In this document: piece by piece, positions 46,830 to 57,308 of the stretch | How the letters are laid out: each line of letters begins with the position of its first letter | Numbering within the stretch: position 1 is the first letter of the stretch | Source of the DNA: Gnetum montanum | Taxonomy: Eukaryota; Streptophyta; Gnetopsida; Gnetales; Gnetaceae | Length of the DNA stretch: 64,000 bases | Direction: 5' to 3' | Assembly: GCA_015680685.1 (NCBI GenBank) | Contig: MNCI01010159.1 | Location: forward strand, 364,906-428,905 | Notes under the pieces: generated by a model | The model's database searches: none | Seen by the model: the letters and a program-made list of their open reading frames with translations, nothing else | Told to the model about the DNA's origin: nothing | Position numbers and translations under genes: made by a program

Positions 46830-48060
46830 ATGCTAACATCAAATCTACATGGATTTACCTATTAATCCCAAAAGATGGCCATAATAGAGGTTGAATCCCA
46901 AACTAAAACAAGTGATCAAAAAGAAGATGAAAAAGCTCCTTAAGACTAGATCCATCTATTCTATTATAGATACTGAATAGGTATGCACACTTATCACTAT
47001 ATCAAAGAAAGGCAACTAATCTAGGATATACATATATTTTTTATTGTTGAACATGGAATCCTTAATAAGTATAATATCTAAAATCAAATCCAAGTAGCCC
47101 TAGAAAATCAAACCAGAACAACATTCACAAGTTCTTGGGGGATTTTTGCATATGAAAAGATGTCTTTTGGCCTCTATAACGCACCTACAACTTCCCAATT
47201 TCTTGTCCTCAGCATCTTCCAATAGCAAATTAGCAATGGTATGGAAGTCTTTGTGGATGACTTCTTCACATATGGCTCCAATTTTGAGTAGGTACTAGAC
47301 CATTTAAAGTGGGCTCTAAAATGATATGTAGAAACCAACCTAAAGCTTAACTAGTAGAAGAGACACTTAATAATTTGAAAAGGCATAGTTCTAGAGCACC
47401 ACATATCAAAAAAAAGGATAGATGTAGATCCAAAAATGATCAAAGTGATCTAGAACATTATTCAAAGGCCATAAACTATCAAACATATTAAGTCATTCCT
47501 TGGGCACATAGGCTACTATAGGAGGTTTACTAAAAACTTATCAAAAATTACAAAACCATTTATGAAGTTGACAAAGAAAGATACATCATTTAAGTAGACC
47601 AAGAAATGTAATCATGAATTTGAACTTCTAAAGAAAAAACTTGTAGAAACTTTGATTCTATAAGCACTTAATTAATCTAGACAATTTCACATCATGACTA
47701 ATGAATCTAATTTTTCTTTGGAAGTAATGCTTATAAAATTGGATTGCCAAAAACATCCATGTTATGTCCATTATACAAGCAAGAGTATTACAAGTGCACA
47801 AATGAAGTACACCATAATAGGGAAGTAGTTAATGGCCATGATATACACCTTAGATAAATTTAGATACTATTTTCTTGGATACCCAATTTTTGTGCATATA
47901 GATCATGGTTCAATACACTTCCTCATGAATAATCCCATGGTTATTCCTCATAGTATAAAATGACTACTGATTTTTCAAGAGCTTGATATTATAATTATAG
48001 ATAGAAAGAGACTGAGAATGCAATAGCTAATCATTTTTTAAGTCACAATAGAATAATAAA
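46830..48060 (+). pseudogene. pol: Reverse transcriptase and RNase H of element G (Athila type)
   Basis: RT: VVIPKKGN-like text (about 47000), FTSSWGIFAYEKMSFGLYNAPTT-type block (about 47125-47195), GMEVFVDDFFTYGSNFE (47240-47290) with the V-D-D pair kept, GIVLEHHISKKRIDVD (47384-47430), IKSFLGHIGYYRRFTKNLSKI (47490-47550). RNase H: FHIMTNESNFSLEVML (47689) and YPIFVHIDHGSIHFLMN (47882-47930). FAY..M.FGL.NAP and the FLGH.G.YRRFI.DFS block are the Athila/Tat form. Stops are frequent but few frameshifts are needed. Confidence 0.85.
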
Positions 48061-48186
48061 GCTAATGAAAAGTCACTTTCTAATCATTTTTATTGTTAAA
48101 TATTATTTGCTAAGGCAACAATGGTAACATTCAATTCAATTAAGTCATAGTATGAAAACTATCTCATTTATCTTATAACATAAGAA

Positions 48187-48358
48187 AAAAAGATTATCAC
48201 CCATAGCCATAGTGCCCACCTTGCAAAGTAGTGTTCCAAGAAGGTTGGTAGATGAGCAAAATCCTAACCTCTTTGAGTGGCTATGCCTAGGCTCAAACCC
48301 AAGTCTTCAACTTGAGAAACAAGCACCTTATCATTACTTCAAATCAAGTTTCCTACTT
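48187..48358 (-). mobile_element. Probable tRNA-derived SINE
   Basis: Minus strand: A-box-like GTAATGATAAGGTGCTTG (about 48345-48328), B-box-like GGGTTTGAGCCTA about 34 bases on, then a body and a T-rich tail (plus 48184-48191 AAAAAAAG). Flanking direct repeats: CTTATAACATAAGA (48172-48185) and CTCATAACATAGGA (48361-48374). It sits between RNase H and integrase of G and explains the loss of coding match there. Confidence 0.5.
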
Positions 48359-48375
48359 ACCTCATAACATAGGAA

Positions 48376-49800
48376 GTCCCTACTAAATGAGACAAGAAAA
48401 AAACAATAATTCCTTCACTAAGTTAAGCACTACATGTAGATAGATGATAGTCTTTATAAAATCTATGCAAATGGCTTGGTGTGCTAGTGTATTCCTAATG
48501 ACAATCAATCCAAAATTCTCCAACATGATCATGAATGACCTTATGGAATCCATTATGAAATAAGAAGAATGGTCATCCAAATCATCATAGAAAGATATTT
48601 TTAGCCAACACTCTTCAAGGATGCATATATTTTCATAAACTCTTGTGACTAATATAAATGTGATGGTGGGATGACCATCAAAATTTAGGATCCATAATAA
48701 TGGCTCAAACCATTAGAACCCTTTCATTTTTGAGGTCTTTATTTCATAGATCCCATTACATCCATGTCTAATGGAAAATCCTACATCATTATTATGGTAT
48801 ATTATTATATCAAATGAGTAGAGGATGTACCTATAACAAATTATACAATAGTAATAACAACTAGGTTTTTCCAAAAATAGGTGTGATATACCTACAAGAC
48901 TTATTTCTAATAATGATACTCATTTCACATGAACTATTTTGAATAAATTTATTAGATACTTAGAAAACACAAACCCAATATAGAACCCACAAAACAAAAT
49001 CATCAAACCCATTAGGTGATTCACAGAAGCTCACCCTAAATTTCTATACATACACACACATCTAATTTCTCTCATTCATTTATTATTCTATAGATATAGA
49101 CATTGTATTATGGATTGATGTGGTAAGAAATAAATAAAGAGTCATTCTTGAGAAATACTATACCCAAGAGAATAATTACTCCACCTAGAGCTCAAGTTCA
49201 TGGGCTTCTCTATTAGTGTAGACGTTCTTGTGCATCCACGCTACTACTGTGCCCATGCTAAGGTTCATATACAAATCCCTACTTTTCTTCTTCATGATGA
49301 TGAGTTTTTTTACAATTCCCCTTAAAAACCAACAACAAAGGTAACTCCAGCAAAAATTATCATGTATAGCAGTGAAACAAAAAGTGTGCTCTCAAAGAAA
49401 TCAATTCCTAGTTATTTCAAAGCATTGTTCAATTACAAAAATGTTAAGAAAATAATGGATAGGCACTGCAATGTACACCTAAATCCAATTTCATTTCATG
49501 CAACTACTTTTCTTCAAAAGTGACTAACAACACCCTACCATCCCCAAGCTAATATTGAATTTAAGGTAACAATAAGAAGATCACACATATCCTTAATAGT
49601 ACCATTAGTAGATATAGGAGAGACTAAAGTACAAAACTCAACAATGCCATATGGGCTTATTGTTATACTTAAAAACTTTCTATAGGCTACTCCCCTTATG
49701 AGTTAGTGTGTAGTAAGCCACAAAAACTTTTCATTCAAATGAAGTTTAAGTATACTTAACATAGTCTATGAGCTTAACCTCAACATTAGCCTAGCATAAA
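48376..49800 (+). pseudogene. pol: Integrase of element G (Athila type)
   Basis: Zinc-binding region in pieces: SLYKICANGLV and CIPNDNQSK (about 48450-48510), PTLFKDAYIF (48607-48640). Catalytic core: FIDPITSMSNGKSYIIIMVYY (48745-48810), then VTNNTLPSP, the YHPQTNGQ region damaged, and LNNAIWAYCYT with SIGYSPYELVCSKP (about 49640-49730; usual [27 protein letters not shown]). No chromodomain is visible. It ends among frameshifts near 49800. Confidence 0.75.
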
Positions 49801-49984
49801 AATAATGAATTATAAAGCTTAACATACTAGATAAAAATAGGAGAGTAGCCCTCATGATGAATGAAGTGCATAAGGCTTATATGAAATAATGTCATAACAC
49901 CTTTCTCATAAAGTAATATGATTCTTCTCATATGAAAACTAAAAATTAACTCATGATCATTACACTTTGAAGAAATGAGAAAGA

Positions 49985-51738
49985 ACCAAGAGGGATGGAA
50001 AAGGATGTGACATCAAGGGGACTTGCTAATTCTTTAAGCTTTTTTTATGGTTCTTACTATTTCATGTGGCTACATCATTACTCATGTTTTAATTTTAATA
50101 GAAGCATATTTTCTAAGAAAGTTGTTACCTTACTATGTCACTAGAAAGACATGTTACCTATGCTTGAAGATAGTCCTATAGTAAGATTAACACAATAATT
50201 AAGAAATTTTTATAAAAGAAATATTTCTAAGGTACCACTATAAAGACATGTTACCCATGCCTAAAGATAAGCTATTGCTACAAATATCATGTGACTAAAA
50301 AAACATGTTATTCATACTTGAAGATGCAAAGCTAATGGGATTAGAATTAGCTATGGGGTTGGAAAGACATGCACTCATGCCTAAATGTACTCCTCTAACC
50401 AATGGGTAAGATTCCTCAAATATAATATTCTAAGTAATTAATTAACTAAACAACCACTTCCTTGTTTTCTTTTTTAAGTGACGATATTTCCATATGATTG
50501 TGGTTAATCTCATGATGGTAAGTTTGAGATAATGCAATGCAATGTCAATAAGAAATGTATGGAATTGTTATAAAATCTAGATGGATAGATATGATGGTCA
50601 TCTTAACACAATTAACATAAGAACCTATTGTGGACATGGTACAACATCTCATTTCCTAATCTCTATAATCCCTTCTTATTCCATTATTTACCTCACTATT
50701 ATATGTGATTATGTACCTAATGGTTTTATTTAGTATAGTGCAAGAACTTATTAGTAGCAATTGAATGAATATGAAACATAAACTTGATCAACATTCAATC
50801 TTCAAAGTGCCCATAGAAACCTTGTGAGATGGTTATTCAAAGGCATTATGGATAGAAGCCTACTTTGGAAAGAATTCACTATAATTCACTTGTATGAATT
50901 TTGGATATCTAGTCTATGAACCATCCCAAATGCCCCAAATCATCAAAGAATCACTTCAAGATTTAATTGCATCATTATTTAACTCATCTTTTTCATGAAC
51001 CTCTTATTTGACAATCCCAGCTTTCAACAATTATGCTTCATTAATTTACTAAATTGTGATCCATGTTTAATCATGTTGTCTTCATGTCTAGACCCCTCAT
51101 ATGGCTCCCATTTGACACCATATTTTGTGCTAACATTCACCAAAAATAGGTTAATATTTATGAGAAGTTTGTTAACATCTATAGTGTCAACATAGTAGCA
51201 CCGATGTAACTAGCTATATCAATTCAGTGTCATCAACACATAAGCATTGATGCAACCATCAAAACCTATATAATCATAAGGGATGTTAGGAAATTTTTTT
51301 CATTTTTATCATTCTATAAAGGGAGCTTTTACCATTAAAAGATCCTAGAGCTTCTAAGCATGATATCTTGCAAACCATAAACTCATTTTAGCCCATTCAA
51401 AAACCTATGAGCTCCTAGAGTTAAGTTCTATGTCATGGGGGTAGTGAATCTATGATTTTCAATAATTAAAGAACCCAAGTTTTTGAATAACTAAGGTATT
51501 CAATAATAAATAATAATTAAAATATTACTAATTTAAGAATAAAATAGCTAGCTTAGGATCTTCATACTGATAAACTACAATCTCTTATGACAATTTAGGA
51601 ATTAGTGTCAATTTTTTTAGAATTAAGCCAAAATCCAAGGATGATTAAGTTTAATAATGCCTAAAGTATAGTATTTAAAAACTCAAGATTGATCATCCAT
51701 GTGATTAAAAATGGCATAAAAAAGAGGTCTATAGGAAA
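49985..51738 (+). repeat. 3' module of element G
   Basis: No gene is supported. Blocks shared with D, E and I: GTGACATCAAGGGGACTTG (50007-50025); GTGCCCATAGAAACC...TTCAAAGGCATTATGG...TACTTTGG (about 50810-50870); TGTCATGGGGGTAG (51431-51444). Four copies of an AAAGACATG...CATGCCTGAAGAT-type motif lie at 50143-50387. A CTATATAAT box is at about 51269. Confidence 0.6.
50143..50387 (+). repeat. Four dispersed copies of an approx. 28-base motif
   Basis: Copies at 50143-50171, 50241-50268, 50296-50325 and 50361-50387 share (G)AAAGACATG-TTACC-CATGCTT(G)AAGAT. A single copy is at 55780-55807 in element I. Spacing is about 57 to 98 bases. Confidence 0.7.
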
Positions 51739-51929
51739 ATGCCCCATCTTAGAGGAGGAAGAAGCATCCAAGAGAATGATGAGGGCTAGGATAGAAGCAA
51801 CCACAATAGAAGCCTAAGGCCACCATGCAACTAGGCCTCTTAGAGAAGAGATAGAAGTGGAATCTATTTGGAAAATTGCAATTATAGAGACCCAATAATT
51901 TAGACAAGATAAAGTGCCTAGATCCTATC
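51739..51929 (+). pseudogene. ORF2 of element G, 5' piece
   Basis: Begins ATG 51739 (MPHLRGGRSIQEND...), corresponding to the start of ORF2 in element I at 57309. It is cut at 51929 by insertion of I and resumes at 61126. Stops are all TAG or TAA. For the protein see the entry at 57309. Confidence 0.45.
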
Positions 51930-52779
51930 TGATGAATCATAGTTTTCCATGCCCCGATATTAGATACACGATATCATAGCCTAGATACGATATCATCTAC
52001 ACAATATCGTGATTCCTATGTCAACTTGTAAATATAGCATTTAGGCACACAGAGAGGAGTCCTTTTAGTAAGTCTTTGGGTTGAGTTTTTTTGTTAGTTT
52101 TTAGTTAGTTTTCAGTTCTTTTCCCAAGTGCATGCCCACAGTGTGATGGTTGTAATTGTATGGACCTTTGTTCGAGCGTAACATACTTGGACATGCACAT
52201 GATTGGTAATAAAGATCGAGATTATTCCATCATTGTAGCATTCACTTAGCTTTTATTTATTTTAATTGTTAATTATTTATTATTATTTTTCTAGTTAGTA
52301 TTTTCTTTATTATCATTTACACTTCTTGTTGTTAACATGAAATGAGTATGTCTTAATCACAAACATTTAAGTGTAACTACTTGGTAACCTAGTAGTGTAT
52401 CTAGTAGTGCTCGAGTAATGTGCGCTTGGTAATCCCAGAAGTAGTACATGAAGTCCAAGATGCATATAGATGATTAAGGATGGATTCTCATTGCACTTAT
52501 GCTAGCTTATATTTTACTTCATATTGCTTATTAGCTTAATCAAGATTATTTCTCATTGTCTTTAGGAGTAGCATAGTGTTAGAAATCACATCATACACCT
52601 CACTCTGGACTAAACCATACCTGACAAAGTAAATACTAGTCTAGGTGGGAAGACAGTGAATTGCAATCAACATATAACTGTCTAGGTGCAACAACTAATC
52701 CATCTATGGAGTTTGATTAGATCATGCATACATGCTCATATTCATATGTTTGAGCATAGGGGTACCTCGTAGCTCATCA
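51930..52779 (+). repeat. 5' LTR of element I
   Basis: TGATGAATCATA to GTAGCTCATCA; palindromes CCGATATTAG, ACGATATCAT (twice) and ACAATATCGT at 51954-52011; R/U5 with GTAATAAAGATC (about 52207) and GAGCATAGGGGTACC near the end. Aligns over its whole length with 60270-61120. Confidence 0.9.
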
Positions 52780-52780
52780 T

Positions 52781-52798
52781 TGGCGCTATTGTCGAGGA
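52781..52798 (+). other. Primer-binding site of element I (tRNA-Asp type)
   Basis: TGGCGCTATTGTCGAGGA, one base after the LTR; differs from the tRNA-Asp complement by transitions only. Confidence 0.85.
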
Positions 52799-52909
52799 CA
52801 GTGCTAGTTATCTAGATCAATTATATCATATAAGATCACTATAACAAGGTATTAATGATATATCTTTTAGAAAAATTAAATTAAATTAAGTTACACACAA
52901 TCCACGACA

Positions 52910-55262
52910 ATGTCTCTCTCTCAGGATAATGAAAATGCAACATATAGCGAGGCAATTCATTGAAGAACCAAAGAAATTAATGACAAAGAAGAAGTTTGGA
53001 GTACTCAATCTTATGCAAGAGTTTCATATGTTCATGGACTCTTGTCATCCAACTCATACACCTCTAGTGAGGATGGAACATTCCATAGAGCAAGGAGGCC
53101 CATAAGGCCTAGGACCTTCTTAATGGTTAGCAAGAGTACATTAGGGAATGATTGGGAGACTTATAAAAGTCATGACGAGTCTTCCAATTCTTTCTCTTCC
53201 TCTACTCTTTCAACATTAGGTTAGGACATGGATGACTATTCCTCAAGGAATCAGCGTAGAAACAAAAATTGAACCCACAGGAAAAATCAAGAATGCCAAC
53301 ATGAACATAGACAACATCATTTCGACTCACATACTCATAGCTTATTTAGTGACAATGAACCCCTACTATCTACTAAGATCCTAATGCATATAATAGAGGC
53401 TATTCAAATATCCCATAGGCATCGTAGGAAAAGCTATCTACCTAGGCTTGATTTAAACAACTTTCCCAAGTTTTCAAAAGGCTATGATTTAGACCCGCAA
53501 CATCATTTACAAGTCTTCTACAATGCCTGTGCATGGAACAACATTGATAATGGACGAAAAAGACTTAAGCTCTTCCCTATGACACTCATTGACCAAGCAA
53601 AAGTATGGTATAGGTCTTTAAAGCCAAAATCAATTTTTCGTTGGCCCATAATGGTAGAACTCTTCAATGAAAGATATCAAACCTGTGCACAAGTATCAAC
53701 CTTGAGGAGACAAATCCAAGAGTGGGAACAATGACAACATCAACCCTTAGACATGGCCTTAGAAAGATATTATTCATTGTTAAAAAAATTCCTAGACCAT
53801 GGGTTCTTGGAGGAAAGCCTAATGTGTCACATCATGGATGGGCTTCATAATGAAACAAGGGAGACCCTAGGGATGTATGACCTAGGTCAACTATATGAAC
53901 TACGAACCCACCAATTCCAAGAGCTTATTAAGTAGGTAGCAAAAAAAGAAGGAAAAATAGCCAAATGGGAGAATGTTGAAAGATCTCAACAGGACCAAAA
54001 TCTTAAAATAACAAAGGTCCATGATCATGAAGAGAAGAAATCACTAGATGAAATCGAGGAGGTGGAACCATCCTCATCTTTGCCAATACTAAAATCACTA
54101 GATGAAATCGAGGCAAAGATCAATAAGATGATGGACTGGATACATGAAAAATGTGGAGAATATGCAAATATTATTAGAGGTAAAACCACATAAGATCACT
54201 CTAAAAACTAGAAAAAATAGAGGATGCAAAACTGAGAAATAGGATAGAACATCATTCGACAATCGAAGAGAAGGGCTGAAGGAAATAAAGATAGGGGTCC
54301 AACTACAAATCAAAAGTAACAATGTGATGTTTGCCTATACAATCACCCCAAAGGCCAATGCCAAATCTTGTTACATCTACATGAGCATTGGGGAAGAATG
54401 CTAAATCCAAATTTTGTACAAAAATACTATGTTCAACCACAGTGGCAAAACCCCCAGTCATGGGGGAGATCATCACCAAACTGGCCTCAACCTTCGTATG
54501 TCCCAACACTAAGTGCTTATTATGTTCAACACCTTGTTTCTCCAACTAGGTCAACATCCTCTACTTCACCTCATCATTATCATTCTCCTGAGAATCATCA
54601 ACCCATGTCCTCTCCCACAAGATCACCACCTCAAGTTCCTTACACTTCTCCTCACTCTCAATATTTTCATTCTTCATCTCCTTCTACAATGCCTCTAGTT
54701 GTACTAGAAGGTTTTTCACCATATCACCAACCCACAAACATTACTTCTATTGCTACTATCAATAGCAGTGGGTATCCTCCACAACATCGAAAGCATCCTT
54801 TCTTTAGGCATGGCCATAGAAAGAAACATCACAGTTCTAAAACCACTGCATCCTCTAACTCAACACAAGCCCAGCATTGTGTTGCACCTTCCTCTTCAAG
54901 ATCAACACCTCCTATTACCTTATCCAAGCCACCAATTAACACTCTAACAACCATGCAACCTAATGAATATAATCACATGAGGATACATATCGATCATTGC
55001 ATACCATCTTATGGTCATAGGTGCCATGGTGGGTCAGCTCCTTATCACATGACCGCATCTTATAATCTACCTCATTATGCCTACTTCAATCAAGTGTGTG
55101 AACCCCAAATTGGGAACATTCCTACCACCACTCCAGAAGACATCCAGTGGTTTGGATATGATCAGACCCCCAATATTTCCAACATGCATGGATCCAAACT
55201 TTCCATCTATTAATTTTCACCATAATCAAAGGCTTACTTATGGTGGATACCCCTCATTCTAA
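52910..55262 (+). pseudogene. gag: gag of element I, best preserved
   Basis: ATG 52910 opens one phase that runs to about 55213 with no net frameshift; open stretches at 53042, 53384, 53753 and 54368 are all in that phase. I count eleven in-frame stops, each one C-to-T step from CAA, CAG or CGA. Order: Ser/Thr-rich N-terminus, gag core 53430-53935 (LIDQAKVWYRSLKPKS ... LGMYDLGQLYELRTHQ), acidic linker, zinc-knuckle-like CDVCLYNHPKGQC (54332-54370), Pro/Ser/His/Gln-rich tail. The last codons probably follow the other phase to 55262 (DPNFPSIN...YGGY), as in E. About 780 codons, a normal Athila-type gag size. Ends are not followed by protease. Confidence 0.9.
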
Positions 55263-57308
55263 CAAGTAGAATTAGTAAATGTTTTTCTTTTTCTTTGGTC
55301 TTACAATTTTTTATTTTCTGATTTTTCATTTTCTAATTTTTCATCTTTCAATTTGTTGTTTTATTATTTTTTGAGGATGATGTCATCTATGAATAAAATA
55401 CTTATGTGACCAATCAATTGAGGTGTTTTTCTATGCTATCAAGTCATAAGGGACTAATTATTTGAACAATGAGCCACAACATCCACCCATCCATTCTATT
55501 AATAAGAGGTTCTACTCTAGGTACAATGATATTCTTGTTATCATTAAAACTCAAAGTAACTTTGTACTCATTATGCCCAGAGTGAAGAGTGATGACCTAA
55601 GACGGAATGGAAAGGGTGTGACATCAAGGGGACTTGTGGATTCTCTTTGGTGACATATGTACGTGCTATCATGTAGCTTGGTTGTACTAGGATCCTTGTA
55701 GATCTAATGAAAATGGGAGTAAGAGTTGTGATCAAGGCACTCCATAAAGAAATTCAGTGTTTTTTTGGGGGGTTCCATTGGAAAGACATGCACCTATGTC
55801 TGAAGATTGGCGGCTTCTCTGAATCACCATTGGAAAAGACAAGGTGCCAAAGTGGCTAGAAGAAGAAAAAGAAAATAAAGAAGGAAAACAACAAAGAAAA
55901 GATCAAGAAAAACATGCTGCAAACAAATTCAAATCACTCCTCCATTTTGCAAAATGCAAAGTGATCATACATCTTGCTATTGTGATACTCTTATGGTTGT
56001 CTATCATGGGGATGAAACAGTGTGATATCACTGATCATAGGTATGGACTTCGTTGTGATCTTGCAGCGAAAGGCTAATGGTACCTTAATCATGCACAACA
56101 CTTTGGATTCATTATGCCTAGAGTAAGTTACCTCATGTCTCAATCTCTACAATCCCCTCTATGATTTATTTCATCCCACTATCCAAGTATTTATAACTTG
56201 TGTCTTGTGTGGCATAGAATTCATACCTCATTATAGTAGTATTTAACATGTGTGTGTTTTGTTCCATCAATGCAGATTACATTTAACCCTTCTAGTGCCT
56301 ATAGACATTTTAAGATGTAGTTATGCAAGGGCATGATAGGTTGGAACTTGCTTTCGGGAGGACCCACTTGCATAACTTTTGTAATTTGTACTTTTTGCAC
56401 ACCACCACATCATCTGATACCCTTCAAGTACTACATTGGCAAATTTATTCTTTTCTTTATCATCAATTCAACCAAATTTTCCTTTGCACCACTACATGTC
56501 CTTTTTCCTCACCCTATTCAAGAACTTCATTGTATAATTCCACTTCATTACAGTTTTGGTGCCTTAATGTCCACTTAACATTACTCCAGATCTTTCAAAT
56601 CTACCTCAAATCCTTCATTTGTGGTCATGAAAACTCAAAAATTCATCAATTTTACTAAGTACCCTATTCTAGATAGGATGCGATATTAGGTACCTAGTAT
56701 AGGGTCAAACATGATATCAGGTCCATGCTATCATGTACATGATATCACATCAGAAAAACCTATATATATGGGTTTCCCCGCTTCCCCACCCCCCACCCCC
56801 AACCAAAAAGCATAGAAGTCATTTTTAACTGTTAATGCAAGGCAAGTTGTTGCAATTTTCTTCCATGATTTTTCATACTTTGTGTGCCTACCATTGAATA
56901 TTCAATATCTCACTCATTAATGCTATGATTTTCCTTCTAATTGAACCTACCTAAACCTAGAGTGTTTAACTTAGTCATGGGGGAAGAGTATGCTCCAATT
57001 TGTGCATAACTTTTTTGAAATTTGCTATCGCCTGAAGGATATCATAGGAGTAAGTAATATTAAAAAAAATGTTAACTCATGCCAAACCAATTTTTTCCTT
57101 CACTTAAATCATTTAAAATTATTAATGGAGTTACCTAATCAAATTAGGCCCAACATTAAAACATTTAGTAAAATTTCCTTGAAAATTTTCTAACTTTGAA
57201 ATCACACTAAGCAAGAATTCAAAATTTATTAAAGGTAATGAGTAAGATATAAGATAATTAAATTTTTTTAAATGACCTTACTAACAATTAATCCCAGTGT
57301 GATTATAG
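55263..57308 (+). repeat. 3' module of element I
   Basis: No gene is supported. It starts with a T-rich stretch (55276-55370), then GTGACATCAAGGGGACTTG (55618-55636), one GAAAGACATG motif (55780-55807), a block shared with D and G near 56295-56375 (GTGCCTATAGACATT...GGAGGACCCAC), an LTR-U3-like piece with GATATC motifs and CTATATATATGGG (56673-56772) and a polypurine-like TTAGTCATGGGGGAAGAG (56971-56988). Small open frames at 55844 and 56323 look incidental. Confidence 0.6.
56673..56772 (+). promoter_or_regulatory. U3-like segment upstream of ORF2 in element I
   Basis: GCGATATTAG, ATGATATCAG and ATGATATCAC, spaced as in LTR U3 arrays, lead to CTATATATATGGG at 56760-56772. It is not part of a recognisable full LTR. 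It could be a promoter for ORF2, which starts about 540 bases on, or an LTR scrap. Confidence 0.35.

Noticed and set aside
54513-54947. Additional plus-strand open frames
   Set aside because: Alternative phases of the repetitive gag tail of element I.
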